Origin: Bacillus gobiensis
GTDB lineage: Bacteria > Bacillota > Bacilli > Bacillales > Bacillaceae
NCBI RefSeq assembly: GCF_001278705.1
Contig: NZ_CP012600.1
Coordinates: forward strand, 2,604,190-2,668,189
Length of the DNA: 64,000 nt
Direction of reading: 5' to 3'
Numbering within the stretch: position 1 is the first letter of the stretch; every line of letters begins with the position of its first letter. The notes beneath the pieces are model-generated. The model was given only the letters and a program-made list of their open reading frames with translations, was not told where the DNA came from and did not search any database. The position numbers were made by a program, and so were the translations under genes. Of the stretch, positions 31,560-40,602 are shown one piece after another.

Positions 31560-32086
31560 TCAATAACCCCCTGAAGAAGATCTTTTAATTTCTCTCTTCC
31601 CCTTCTTAACCTTGTTTTTATCGTGTTTGTTGAAGTACGCAATATTTCAGCTATCTCTATTACCGAAAAATCCTCGTAATAATAGAGATAAACGGGAGTT
31701 CGGTATTTTTTCGGTAGACGAAACAGAGCCTGTCTTACTTGTAAAGCATGCTGTTCATTCATAACAATCGATTCTGCTGAGGGAGAGAGCTGAAGCGCTT
31801 CAAAGTGGGATGAAGCAAGTGACTCTTTATTCTTCACATACCAGCTTTTCAAATAATCCTTGGACTTATTAATCGTTATCCGATACAACCACGTTTTCAA
31901 GGATGATTCCTTGCGAAACGTATGCAGCTTCGAATATACCGTAACAAAAACATTTTGTACGACTTCCTTCGCTGTATCTGCGTCTTTCACATAAGTGTAA
32001 GCCAGCCGGACGAGCTCGTCTCCATATGCATGCATAATCTCTTCTAATTCTTGATCTTTATCATACTCTTTCATAGGTGTCCCCAC
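31556..32086 (-). CDS. ECF-type RNA polymerase sigma factor
   Basis: A group IV sigma-70 of 176 residues. Region 2 includes LVRLAYTYVKDADTAKEVVQ and LHTFRKESSLKTWLYRITIN; region 4 is the HTH IAEILRTSTNTIKTRLRRGR. The GTG at 32086 has AGGGGGAG six nt upstream; an ATG at 32074 with GGGGA is an alternative. It is not one of the seven B. subtilis ECF factors that I can match with confidence. A promoter of ECF type precedes it, implying autoregulation. It is followed by its overlapping anti-sigma gene. Confidence 0.85.
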   Translation of the reverse strand: MGTPMKEYDKDQELEEIMHAYGDELVRLAYTYVKDADTAKEVVQNVFVTVYSKLHTFRKESSLKTWLYRITINKSKDYLKSWYVKNKESLASSHFEALQLSPSAESIVMNEQHALQVRQALFRLPKKYRTPVYLYYYEDFSVIEIAEILRTSTNTIKTRLRRGREKLKDLLQGVIE

Positions 32087-32119
32087 TTTATTCTCCCCCT
32101 TAGTACCGATCATTGTTTT

Positions 32120-32146
32120 GACGAGGCTAGGGGGAATCAGGTTTCA
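32120..32146 (-). promoter_or_regulatory. ECF-type promoter of the sigma/anti-sigma operon
   Basis: TGAAAC (32146-32141), 17-nt spacer, CGTC (32123-32120) on the minus strand. This AAC/CGT architecture is typical of ECF promoters. It sits 33 bp before the chosen start of the sigma gene. Confidence 0.7.
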
Positions 32147-32196
32147 AAACTATAATAATATCTTAATTAAACTTATTCGATAAAAAGCACATAAGA

Positions 32197-32223
32197 AAGA
32201 CGCTGAGCTTCACTCAGCGTCTT
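32197..32223 (-). terminator. terminator of minJ
   Basis: An 11-bp perfect stem AAGACGCTGAG/CTCAGCGTCTT (32197-32207 with 32213-32223), 16 nt after the minJ stop. The tail leftwards is moderately T-rich. Confidence 0.8.
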
Positions 32224-32239
32224 ATCGCGTTTTTACATT

Positions 32240-33442
32240 TCATGAATTACGGTACTGCCGGTATTCCATTTCGTCATCTTCCTTTACAAACAAAATACCG
32301 AGCTCGTGATGCTCACCTTCATAAGAAGCACGCTGTTCAAAACGAAGCTGGCCGTCACAATCAATAATTTCCAGCTTAATGAACGTCCGGTTTTTCTCCA
32401 GCGCTTCGTAAAAATCAGTGACTTTCCTCACTTGAATGCCGTTAGCCTTCGTTATAATTTCACCAATTTCCAAATTCAGCTCTTCAGCAGGTGTATGAGG
32501 GATAATGCCAAGCACCATCAAGCCCTGGTTACGCTTAGAAAAGTAATACGGCGCACTATTGTCATTTACTCGCTGCTTCCAGCTTAAAAACGCTCGTCCT
32601 GCTACTGCCACAGCAGCTGCCGCTAAAGACAGCGGACTCCAGAAATAACTGGCGGCTCCGATAGCAAGTGTTACAATCCCAAGAATACATACCCTTCTTG
32701 CTGTAAGCTGCATGCTTATGATGGGAAGCGATCCTTGGACACGCTGGCCAAACCCTATAAAATACGGAATCCATAACGGAATAAATGACTGACTATTAAC
32801 AGAAAAAACAGGCCACCAGTCAAAAGGCACGCTGATTCCGTCTCCGGGAATGAACAGAAAAAGGGGAAGAAGCCATACCCTGTTTGCGATCTGCCGACCA
32901 ATGTACGACCCTCTTTTACTGATAGCTATTGCCGGAGACATTTTAACATGTGCAGACCTGTAAGATAATAGTCCTTCTGCCAGCAGCAGCAACCCCAATA
33001 AAACTGCTAATCCGGTCCAATTTGTTAATGGAAGCTGCGGAATCATTCGGTCCGCTTCAGGAAAAAAAGCAGCCCCATATCCAATAATTATTGTGATTCC
33101 AAGCGTGTAGGCAGACGACAACGCGCTCATACGAAATGTGAAGCTGAAGAGAGCCGTAATTATGAAAATGAGCATGAGAAGCCCGAACGGCAAAACGATT
33201 CCAACTGCACAAAACAAAACAGACAGTATTAGACCTGCAGCGATCCCTTTCGTATATGTAAATTTCAATTCATCTGTAATGTCCTTCACACGGGTGTGAA
33301 AGGTTTTTCGTTCCCTTTTGATACGGACATGTCCATAAAACAAACTCATGACTACAAAAAAATAGAAGAGAGGATTAACAAAGAACCATCCTGCTCCTTT
33401 AGCGAACTGATACAACCATTCGACCATCAAGGAAACGTTCAC
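32240..33442 (-). CDS. minJ: cell-division topological determinant MinJ
   Basis: Bridges DivIVA and MinD at poles and septa to restrict FtsZ; also needed for swarming. It has 400 residues: six or more membrane helices through about residue 300 and a C-terminal PDZ domain (GLMVLGIIPHTPAEELNLE and IQVRKVTDFYEAL). Length and order after swrA match B. subtilis. It has a terminator directly downstream. Confidence 0.92.
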   Translation of the reverse strand: MNVSLMVEWLYQFAKGAGWFFVNPLFYFFVVMSLFYGHVRIKRERKTFHTRVKDITDELKFTYTKGIAAGLILSVLFCAVGIVLPFGLLMLIFIITALFSFTFRMSALSSAYTLGITIIIGYGAAFFPEADRMIPQLPLTNWTGLAVLLGLLLLAEGLLSYRSAHVKMSPAIAISKRGSYIGRQIANRVWLLPLFLFIPGDGISVPFDWWPVFSVNSQSFIPLWIPYFIGFGQRVQGSLPIISMQLTARRVCILGIVTLAIGAASYFWSPLSLAAAAVAVAGRAFLSWKQRVNDNSAPYYFSKRNQGLMVLGIIPHTPAEELNLEIGEIITKANGIQVRKVTDFYEALEKNRTFIKLEIIDCDGQLRFEQRASYEGEHHELGILFVKEDDEMEYRQYRNS

Positions 33443-33509
33443 CGCCTCAACCTAGCATTATTATTCTAGTTTATCAAATTAATAAATAAATGAATATGCC
33501 AACCTGAGG

Positions 33510-33869
33510 TTATTTTTCTATGTCTTGATTGATCCACAGCGTAACATTGGAAAGGGAAAAATCGTTTAGATAATGATCAACCTCAACATCTAAGACATTC
33601 CCAACGAGCTGCATCGACCGTTTGATATCTGTTAAATTCACACCCAGCCTTTTATGGTTCCTCATCAAATAATCAAAATAATATTCCGCACAATCTTCCG
33701 TAATATCCTTTACACTGCTGATTGATGTATAGTTGACTAAATACCTGCAAAACATCATCAGAAGCTCCGTAGCTTTTGTCGAAGAAAAGGTTACTTTTTG
33801 TGTATGGTGTGTTAATTCATTCACCAACCCTTTGTATCTTTTCTCTCTAACTAGACTTGCCCTTTTCAA
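33510..33869 (-). CDS. swrA: swarming motility regulator SwrA
   Basis: Partner of DegU that activates the fla/che operon and swarming. The 119-residue protein starts MKRASLVREKRYKGLVNEL and contains NHKRLGVNLTDIKRSMQLV and HYLNDFSLSNVTLW, close to B. subtilis SwrA. The start is TTG at 33869 after TGGAGG. The frame is intact. The A8/A9 slippery run near codons 9-11 that causes phase variation in B. subtilis is broken up here (GAGAAAAGATAC). A -10 TATAAT lies at 33950-33945. The rest of the 217-bp gap to ctpB holds only its terminator. Confidence 0.9.
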   Translation of the reverse strand: MKRASLVREKRYKGLVNELTHHTQKVTFSSTKATELLMMFCRYLVNYTSISSVKDITEDCAEYYFDYLMRNHKRLGVNLTDIKRSMQLVGNVLDVEVDHYLNDFSLSNVTLWINQDIEK

Positions 33870-34064
33870 TATTGAACCTCCATTTTCTATCTACTAAGAA
33901 AAGCGCAAACTCCATTTCTTAAAATGGCTCTATTTGAAGCATGTATTATATCATCTACGCTAGAAGAACCTACCCTTTTTGTAAACCTTTCTTACATTTT
34001 AAAAATATTTCATTTCTATTACAACCAACGAAAGTTTCATTTTTCATGAAAATATTGCCAAAAC

Positions 34065-34090
34065 AAAAAAGTGAGCAATGCTGTGCTCAC
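34065..34090 (-). terminator. terminator of ctpB
   Basis: Stem GTGAGCA/TGCTCAC (34071-34077 with 34084-34090), overlapping the ctpB stop; six Ts leftwards. Confidence 0.82.
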
Positions 34091-35517
34091 TTTTGTTTCG
34101 ATATTGTTTTTAAAGCTGCCTGAAGTTGAAGATCGTTTTTCTCATCCTCCTTTAGAGAATTAATTTTCTCGTTGATCCGTTGTGCCGTGCGGTTATCAAT
34201 CACTCCGGTTTCTTTTAGGCCGTGCTTGCTTTGAAAGCTTCTAACTGCCTTTTTTGTACTTTTATTAAAATATCCATCCATCCGTTTTGAATCAAACCCG
34301 AGGCCTTTTAACAAAATTTGGGCGCGGCTTACTTCGTTGTTGTTCATATCCTCTTTTAAAGGTTCTTTTATTTGCAGAGGTCCTACTGATAAAAATTTAG
34401 GCTGTGTAACCAGAATCGTCGGCTTGACTCCCTTTTTATGAATCCAGTTGCCATCCGGGGTCAGCCACTTGTACAGCGTAAGTTTTATATTGCTTCCATC
34501 TCCCATTGGGACTGCCTGCTGAACCGTTCCTTTCCCAAAAGAAGTTTCTCCGATCACATCATAGTGGCAGGCTTCCTTTAAAGCACCCGCCAGTATCTCA
34601 GAAGCGGAGGCACTGCCTTTATCCGTTATAACAGATACCGGATACGGCTTTGGTTTTGTTAATTTCGAATAAAATTTCTTTGTTTCACCGTTCCTTTCTG
34701 CAATTTGAATATATGGCTGGTCCTTTGTAATAAAATGCTTCATGATTTCTTCTACACTTTGAAGATAGCCTCCCGGGTTCCCGCGAACATCAAGAACCAA
34801 ACCGTCGATTCCTTTATCCTCAAGATTTTTTAATGATTTTGAGAAATCATCCGCAGTTTTTTCAGAAAAAGATGAAATCGAAATATAGCCAATCGACTTA
34901 TCTTTTGTTTTCTTTATCGACGCAAAGACTGTCTCAAGAGGTATTTCATCTCTTTTAATCAAAAAAGATAAATTCTCCCTCGTTCCGGTACGGTGAACTT
35001 CGATCTTTACTTTCGACCCTTTCTTGCCGCGAATTTTTAATACCGCATCATTCAAATCCTTACCCGCCATCGACTCACCATCAATGCTGATGATTTCATC
35101 ATTCGGCTTTAGGCCTGATTTTTCCGCAGGGGAGCGCTTAAAAGAAGAAACAATTATTATTTTTCCATTTTCCATTCCTACTTCCGCTCCGATTCCTTCA
35201 AACGATGAATCGAGTGCGTCTGAAAATTGTTTGGCTGTCTGCTTGTCCATATAGACAGAATATGGATCATTTAAAGAAGTAAGCATTCCTTGAATAGCCC
35301 CTTCAAGAAGCTTCTCCCGATCAACCTCTTCCACGTATTCATTCGATATTAATTCATAAGCTTTTTTAAATTTTTCAAACCCATTCACCTCTTCCCGGTC
35401 TGGAGAGGAGAGGGCATCTGCTTTATGGAAGCCTGCAGGCTCGATAATTGCATACAGCCCCATTCCGCTGACGATTAAGGTACACATTACAATCCATGAT
35501 GCGATTCTCTTTTTCAT
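34087..35517 (-). CDS. ctpB: carboxy-terminal processing protease CtpB
   Basis: S41 serine protease; in B. subtilis it cleaves SpoIVFA to help activate SigK during sporulation. It has 476 residues with an N-terminal signal/anchor (IASWIVMCTLIVSGMGLYAI), a PDZ domain (about 100-180, IGAEVGMENGKIIIVSSFKR), the protease core with catalytic Ser in GSASASEILAG and Lys in SFGKGTVQQ, and a C-terminal peptidoglycan-binding domain (LLKGLGFDSKRMDGYFNKST). It lies downstream of the M23 gene and ftsEX. Confidence 0.94.
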   Translation of the reverse strand: MKKRIASWIVMCTLIVSGMGLYAIIEPAGFHKADALSSPDREEVNGFEKFKKAYELISNEYVEEVDREKLLEGAIQGMLTSLNDPYSVYMDKQTAKQFSDALDSSFEGIGAEVGMENGKIIIVSSFKRSPAEKSGLKPNDEIISIDGESMAGKDLNDAVLKIRGKKGSKVKIEVHRTGTRENLSFLIKRDEIPLETVFASIKKTKDKSIGYISISSFSEKTADDFSKSLKNLEDKGIDGLVLDVRGNPGGYLQSVEEIMKHFITKDQPYIQIAERNGETKKFYSKLTKPKPYPVSVITDKGSASASEILAGALKEACHYDVIGETSFGKGTVQQAVPMGDGSNIKLTLYKWLTPDGNWIHKKGVKPTILVTQPKFLSVGPLQIKEPLKEDMNNNEVSRAQILLKGLGFDSKRMDGYFNKSTKKAVRSFQSKHGLKETGVIDNRTAQRINEKINSLKEDEKNDLQLQAALKTISKQK

Positions 35518-35591
35518 TCTCTGCCTCCTTCAATCATGTGGGTTGAGATAGTATGTGCAAAAGAGAATCATTTCATGTAATGGAAGAAATG

Positions 35592-35623
35592 AAAAAAACT
35601 CTTAAAACAGATGTTTTAAGAGT
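35592..35623 (-). terminator. terminator of the M23 hydrolase gene
   Basis: An 11-bp perfect stem ACTCTTAAAAC/GTTTTAAGAGT (35598-35608 with 35613-35623) and a T run leftwards. It starts 16 nt after the stop. Confidence 0.9.
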
Positions 35624-35638
35624 TAAAATAAGGGAATG

Positions 35639-36892
35639 CTATTGAATATACGGTCTTGGATCAACTGCGTTTGATTTTGCTGCATTCCAAAGACCTTTAT
35701 GTAGTTCGAAATGCAAATGCTGTCCGTGCGAAGCACCAGTGTTGCCCATCGTTCCGATTCGTTGGCCTTGTTCTACACGGTCGCCAGTTGAGACTTGCAT
35801 TCCAGACAGATGGGCGTAAACCGTCTGATATGTTTGACCGTTAATGTTATGTGTCACAAAAATCACATTTCCATAACTGGTTGAATAGTGTGCGTTGTAC
35901 ACCGTCCCTGATGCAGCAGCGTGAACAGGCACATCAGAACCTGCAAGAGCAATATCTACTCCAAAGTGATTACCACCATCTCTTGGTCCAAATGGTGAAG
36001 TGAAACTGCCAGGAGCAGGCTTGATAAACCCGGATGTATTTGACTCCACCGGCTCGGAAGCTGATGCAGTTTGCTGATTCTGTGTTTCTTCAGCTTTTCG
36101 TCTTTTTTCGGCCTCTTGTTGTTTCCGATGTGTTTCTTCTGCCTTGATTGCTTCATCTTGACGCTTTAAAAGGTCAGCTTCATTTTCCATAGAACCGAGC
36201 TCATCAACCGCTTTTTTTTGATCTTTTTTCACCTGTTCGATTAATTTGTTCTTTTCGGTTTGCCGCTTGTCCAAATCAGCTTTTAAAGCTTCAAGCTCAT
36301 CAAGGGCGGCATGTTGTTTATCGAGTTTATTATTTAGTTCTGCTTCTTTTTGCTCAACAAGCTTTAAGTCTTTCTTATGGGCTTCTATGATATCTTTATC
36401 GGCTGAAACAATTGTTGTTACAGCACTTACACGGCTGACAAAGTCGCCAAAGGTTTGAGCACCTAAAAGCACATCTAAATAATTTACGTTCCCGCCGTTT
36501 TCCTGGATCGCGCGTGCACGATCCTGAAGCAGTTTATTTCTTTTTTCAATCCGTTTTGTAATCTCTTTAATCTCTTTTTTTAATTTATTAATCTCTTGAT
36601 TAGTTTGCTTAATATCAGCCTGCCTTTTTTCAATGGAATCATTCGTTGTTATGATTTCTGTATCCAGCTTTTGCAGATCAGCATTCAAATCTTTTTCCTG
36701 AGCTTCTAACTCTGCACGTTTAATTTCATTGTCAGCTTGCCTTTTTTCGAGTTCTGATTGTTTATTCTCTACTTCTTCTCTTTGCTTGTCCAAATCTTCA
36801 TAAGCGTACGCACGGTTTTCTAAAGCAGGAAGTATGAATCCTGAAGCACAGACAGCAGTTGCTACACCGATTGATAATACCTTTCCTTTCAA
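35639..36892 (-). CDS. murein hydrolase with CwlO-like coiled coil and M23 (LytM) domain
   Basis: Secreted peptidoglycan endopeptidase candidate, 417 residues. The start is TTG at 36892, preceded by AGGAGGAG; an ATG at 36937 lacks one. A signal peptide ends near NRAYA. Residues about 30-270 form a long coiled coil like that of CwlO and EnvC, the part that binds FtsX. The C-terminal M23 domain has GNHFGVDIAL and HGQHLHFELHKG, with the Zn ligands His, Asp and HxH. It lies directly downstream of ftsE-ftsX, so control by FtsEX is likely. B. subtilis uses CwlO (NlpC/P60) for this. Confidence 0.88.
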   Translation of the reverse strand: MKGKVLSIGVATAVCASGFILPALENRAYAYEDLDKQREEVENKQSELEKRQADNEIKRAELEAQEKDLNADLQKLDTEIITTNDSIEKRQADIKQTNQEINKLKKEIKEITKRIEKRNKLLQDRARAIQENGGNVNYLDVLLGAQTFGDFVSRVSAVTTIVSADKDIIEAHKKDLKLVEQKEAELNNKLDKQHAALDELEALKADLDKRQTEKNKLIEQVKKDQKKAVDELGSMENEADLLKRQDEAIKAEETHRKQQEAEKRRKAEETQNQQTASASEPVESNTSGFIKPAPGSFTSPFGPRDGGNHFGVDIALAGSDVPVHAAASGTVYNAHYSTSYGNVIFVTHNINGQTYQTVYAHLSGMQVSTGDRVEQGQRIGTMGNTGASHGQHLHFELHKGLWNAAKSNAVDPRPYIQ

Positions 36893-36994
36893 AAAAACTC
36901 CTCCTAAAAATGCAAAAGGGCTTATCCGGCCTTTCACGTTGTTTATGTATGATCGGCTTATTACTAGAAAAGAACAGCCAGCTCTAAGGCCGGC

Positions 36995-37885
36995 CTATAC
37001 TTTAAGAAATTTTCGAACGGACATAAGACTTCCCCAAACACCAATTACTGCTCCAATAGCAATCAAAATCAGTGAAACCTGAAAAACAAACGGATTGTAT
37101 GGGAGAAGGGTGATAAACGAGCCTTGAACACGAGGAGCAATCCACTCAATCAAAGAATTGTAGCTGCTCAAAAGGATCGCTATCGGAATGACACTTCCAA
37201 ATACACCTAGCAATAATCCTTCAATGAAAAACGGCCAGCGCACAAACCCATTAGTCGCACCTACTAATTTCATAATCTCGATTTCTTTCCGTCTCGCAAA
37301 AATTGTGATTTTAATCGTATTAGAAATCAGAAACATGGCAGTAAACACCAATCCGATGATCAGAGCGATGCCAATATTTCGTGACACTTCTACAATTCTA
37401 AATAGGCGGCTGACTTCTTCCTGACCGTAGGTTACTTTGTATGTTTGATCCAGTTTGTCAATTTCAGCAGCAACCTTCGGCGTATCCCTTGGGTTTGTTG
37501 TTTTCACAATAAACGCATCGTATAAAGGATTGCTTTGATCAAACATCGCAAACGTCTGGCCATTTTCTCCAAGACTGTCAATCAGCTGTTCAAGCTCTTG
37601 TTCTTTTGAAGAAAACCTGACGTTTTCAATGCCATCTATGTTCTCAATTTGTGACTGCAGTTTATCTTGATCGTTTTGCTCGGAAGTCAGTTCTACCAAT
37701 ACTTTGATTTCTACCTGCCGCTCTGCGTTTGTTGCCATATTGTTCAAGTTGAACATGATGACTATAAATACACAAACCAGCAGCAGGGTTACTGTTACAG
37801 CACTAATAGACGCAAAGGTCATCCATGAATTTCTTCCAAGTGATTTCAAGCCTTCGCGAATGTGCCTAACGAGAGTTCTATTCAT
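36995..37885 (-). CDS. ftsX: cell division ABC transporter-like permease FtsX
   Basis: Membrane partner of FtsE; in bacilli the pair activates an extracellular murein hydrolase during elongation. It has four membrane helices: one near residues 25-45 (ISAVTVTLLLVCVFIVIMF) and three after residue 170, with the large extracellular loop between. The ATG at 37885 overlaps the ftsE stop and gives 296 residues, the B. subtilis length; upstream in-frame ATGs sit too near the ribosome site. Confidence 0.93.
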   Translation of the reverse strand: MNRTLVRHIREGLKSLGRNSWMTFASISAVTVTLLLVCVFIVIMFNLNNMATNAERQVEIKVLVELTSEQNDQDKLQSQIENIDGIENVRFSSKEQELEQLIDSLGENGQTFAMFDQSNPLYDAFIVKTTNPRDTPKVAAEIDKLDQTYKVTYGQEEVSRLFRIVEVSRNIGIALIIGLVFTAMFLISNTIKITIFARRKEIEIMKLVGATNGFVRWPFFIEGLLLGVFGSVIPIAILLSSYNSLIEWIAPRVQGSFITLLPYNPFVFQVSLILIAIGAVIGVWGSLMSVRKFLKV

Positions 37886-38564
37886 AATTGCCATACTCTC
37901 CTCTCGCTTGGTCACGCACAATTAGACCATCTTCTATAGCAATAACTCTTTTCTTCATCGTGTTTACGATCTCTTTGTTGTGAGTTGCCATCACAACAGT
38001 GGTTCCGCGATTATTAACCTCTTCAAGAGTCCTCATAATTTCCCATGAAGTATCCGGATCCAAATTTCCAGTCGGCTCATCTGCAATAACGATGTCCGGA
38101 CTATTAACAATTGATCTTGCAATCGATACCCGCTGCTGTTCCCCGCCGGAAAGCTGGTCTGGAAATTGCCGCGCCTTATGCTTCAGTTGAACGAGATCCA
38201 GTGTTTCAAGCACTTTTTTTCTAATTACTTTTGGATGCTCTCCGATCACTTCAAGCGCAAATGAAATATTCTCAAACACTGTGAGCTTTGGCAACAGTTT
38301 AAAGTCCTGAAACACGACCCCTAATTTCCGCCTTAAAAAAGGAATTTCTTTTTCTTTTATATCCGCAAGGTTCAAGCTGTTAATTACAATTTTACCTTTT
38401 GTAGGCTTTTCTTGGCGGTATATCATTTTAATAAATGTCGATTTGCCTGCACCGCTGGGACCAACGATATAGACAAACTCTCCAGGATGTATAGTGACAC
38501 TTAATCCGGCGATTGCAGATACGCCATTAGAATAAGTTTTGTAAACGTCTTTCATCTCTATCAT
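37878..38564 (-). CDS. ftsE: cell division ATP-binding protein FtsE
   Basis: ABC ATPase of the FtsEX complex, 228 residues. Walker A is in YIVGPSGAGKSTFIK, the signature LSGGEQQRVSIAR, and Walker B IVIADEPTGNLD. It overlaps ftsX. The 250 bp upstream are AT-rich and hold the cccB terminator at the far end; no clear promoter box stands out to me. Confidence 0.96.
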   Translation of the reverse strand: MIEMKDVYKTYSNGVSAIAGLSVTIHPGEFVYIVGPSGAGKSTFIKMIYRQEKPTKGKIVINSLNLADIKEKEIPFLRRKLGVVFQDFKLLPKLTVFENISFALEVIGEHPKVIRKKVLETLDLVQLKHKARQFPDQLSGGEQQRVSIARSIVNSPDIVIADEPTGNLDPDTSWEIMRTLEEVNNRGTTVVMATHNKEIVNTMKKRVIAIEDGLIVRDQARGEYGNYE

Positions 38565-38810
38565 GCGATCACCTAATCTTTTAAGTTGTTTACCCGGTCA
38601 TACTGTTCGGAGCAATATGTATCTTTCTGTCCATAAAAAAACAATTTATCTATAGTAAACTACAATTTATATATCGGCAGAGTGTTTTAAAAATAAATAC
38701 AAACTTTGACGATCTTTTTCAAATTTCAACAATTTCCATTATACTTTATGAAAACTCACACTGACATTACAATTATATTTCAAAAGTCGGATGTTGTCGA
38801 ATAAAATCGA

Positions 38811-38845
38811 AAAAAAACCGAGGTCAATTTTTTGATCTCGGTTTT
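38811..38845 (-). terminator. terminator of cccB
   Basis: Stem AAAACCGAGGTCAA/TTGATCTCGGTTTT (38814-38827 with 38832-38845, one mismatch), T run on the left. Confidence 0.85.
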
Positions 38846-38867
38846 CCCTTTTTCCTGATTTTTCACG

Positions 38868-39197
38868 TTATTTTTTCTCAGAAAGCCAATTGGCTAATTC
38901 CGTGGCTTCTTCTTCACTGACAAGCCCTCCAGGCATGTTGTTGCCCCGTCCGTTGTTAATAATATCTACAATTTCGCTTTCTGAGTACTTTGCCCCAACC
39001 TTCTGCAAATTAGGTCCGGAAGACCCTTCCAGATTCTGTCCGTGACAGCCGATGCAGCTTTCTTGATATAGATCTTCACCATTTCCTGCCGTTTCATTGT
39101 TCTTATCTGATGAATCGGAATCATTATCCCCGGCTCCGCAAGCACCCAATAAAAGGATCGCAGGAAATACAGCTAGCGTGAAAAGTTTGCGTTTCAT
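38868..39197 (-). CDS. cccB: lipoprotein cytochrome c-551 CccB
   Basis: Membrane-anchored small c-type cytochrome of the respiratory chain. Starting at the ATG at 39197, it has 109 residues with a lipobox (LLLGAC, Cys about 20), an Asp/Asn/Ser-rich tether, the heme site CIGCH and the distal Met in NNMPGGL. In-frame starts further upstream would bury the lipobox, so they are rejected. Lgt, encoded in this window, would acylate it. Confidence 0.92.
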   Translation of the reverse strand: MKRKLFTLAVFPAILLLGACGAGDNDSDSSDKNNETAGNGEDLYQESCIGCHGQNLEGSSGPNLQKVGAKYSESEIVDIINNGRGNNMPGGLVSEEEATELANWLSEKK

Positions 39198-39246
39198 AAA
39201 ATGGTTCATCTCCCTTATTGGCAATGATGAATCCATTATAACCTGT

Positions 39247-40092
39247 TTATGCGCGTTTGAAACCCTCTCCAAGCACCTCTGCCGCATCCATGGCAATAAC
39301 AAATGCAGACTCATCAATGCTTTTCACAAGATGTTTCAATTTTGTAAACTCTGCTTGTCCAACTGCGCACATTAAAATGGGCCGCTCATCATCTGTATAC
39401 CCGCCTTGGGCTGATATTTTCGTGATTCCCCTGTCAATTCGATGAAGAACGGCATCTCGCACAGCAGCTTCCTCGTTCGTTATAATCATCGCCATTTTGG
39501 AACGGTTGAAGCCAACCTGTACAATATCAATCGTTTTGCTCGACACGTAAACGCCGATCATCGCAAACAGCGCCTGCTCCAGATTAAATACGAAAGCAGC
39601 GGACAGAACAATAAGCCCATCAATAAAAGCCAAACAAGTTCCAAGTGTCAAACCTGTATATTTATGAATGATCTGCGCGGCTAGTGCCGTTCCCCCGGTT
39701 GATCCTTTTCCAAGGAACACAAGACCAATTCCGATTCCTACTCCAACGCCTCCAAAAATCGCAGCCAGCAATTCATTGTGGGTTGCCCGTCCAAGATCCT
39801 TTGACATGTAAACGATGAACGGCAAAAATATGGAGCCGGCCAAGGTTTTTAATCCGTATTTCCCGCCCAGCACATAGAAACCGGCAATAAACAGCGGAAT
39901 ATTCAATCCCCATTGCACAAAAGCCGCTTCAAATCCAAACGACTCCATGATCGTACTAATTCCGCTGATTCCGCCAGCCGCAATGTGATTCGGAAGGAGA
40001 AAAACATTAAAAGTAACCGCCACAATTGCTGATCCAACAAAAATATATAAATAATCCCGAAATACGTCCAAATGAAGTACTTTTTTCACCAT
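39247..40092 (-). CDS. yvjA: YitT-family (DUF161/DUF2179) membrane protein YvjA
   Basis: A 281-residue protein: five or six membrane helices in the first 200 residues (GSAIVAVTFNVFLLPNHIAA, GVGVGIGIGLVFLGKGSTGG) and a cytoplasmic DUF2179 domain (ILMCAVGQAEFTKLKHLV). The ATG at 40092 follows AAGGA; an upstream in-frame start is less likely. B. subtilis has it next to cccB as well. Transported substance unknown. Confidence 0.88.
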   Translation of the reverse strand: MVKKVLHLDVFRDYLYIFVGSAIVAVTFNVFLLPNHIAAGGISGISTIMESFGFEAAFVQWGLNIPLFIAGFYVLGGKYGLKTLAGSIFLPFIVYMSKDLGRATHNELLAAIFGGVGVGIGIGLVFLGKGSTGGTALAAQIIHKYTGLTLGTCLAFIDGLIVLSAAFVFNLEQALFAMIGVYVSSKTIDIVQVGFNRSKMAMIITNEEAAVRDAVLHRIDRGITKISAQGGYTDDERPILMCAVGQAEFTKLKHLVKSIDESAFVIAMDAAEVLGEGFKRA

Positions 40093-40222
40093 CAAAATAT
40101 CCTTCTTTCTAGTTAGTAAATCACCATTTGGAAGTATAACATCTGAACTCATTTATTTGAACAACACCAGGATAACGTATTAGCGGGGTAAAGTAGTAAT
40201 TTTTGCTGGATTATTTACTTCA

Positions 40223-40516
40223 TTAGATGGTAGTTTTGATTTCTAAAATGAGCCCGAAGTGCTTCGTCAGCAAAAGAGTGTCTAACTGAAAGTAAAGATG
40301 GCCTGATTTTAATCTGAGGTCTTGAAATATATAATAGTTATTACCCTGAAGTTTTCCGAGCTCATAGTCCAGTGCCAGTTCTCCTTTAAAGCCAGTTTTC
40401 CGTTTTGTTAAATCTCCTTCTATGTCACTGCGCTTTTTATGTTTTTGCCTCATGCGGGAAATTAAAGATTCTAGTGCATAAAGCTGCAGCGGTGTGGTTC
40501 GTTTTTTTGCAATCAA
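40223..40516 (-). pseudogene. truncated NERD-domain protein
   Basis: A 97-residue open frame beginning TTG at 40516 after GGAG. It corresponds to the first third of NERD (nuclease-related domain) proteins, aligning with 61837-62814: both share GxRGE or GFKGE, DLRL, YFQ(L/M)DTL and LILE(I/V)K. Homology stops after EIK, in the middle of the domain, and the frame ends three codons later. The remaining domain and the C-terminal zinc ribbon are missing. It is most likely a remnant. The palindromic element begins 86 bp upstream of its start. Confidence 0.75.
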
Positions 40517-40602
40517 ATGATCATCTCCTTCAATGATTAACCATTCGATAAATGATTTAGAAATACCTTCGATTTCAGTTATAATTGGTTTATCCCGCAA
40601 TA

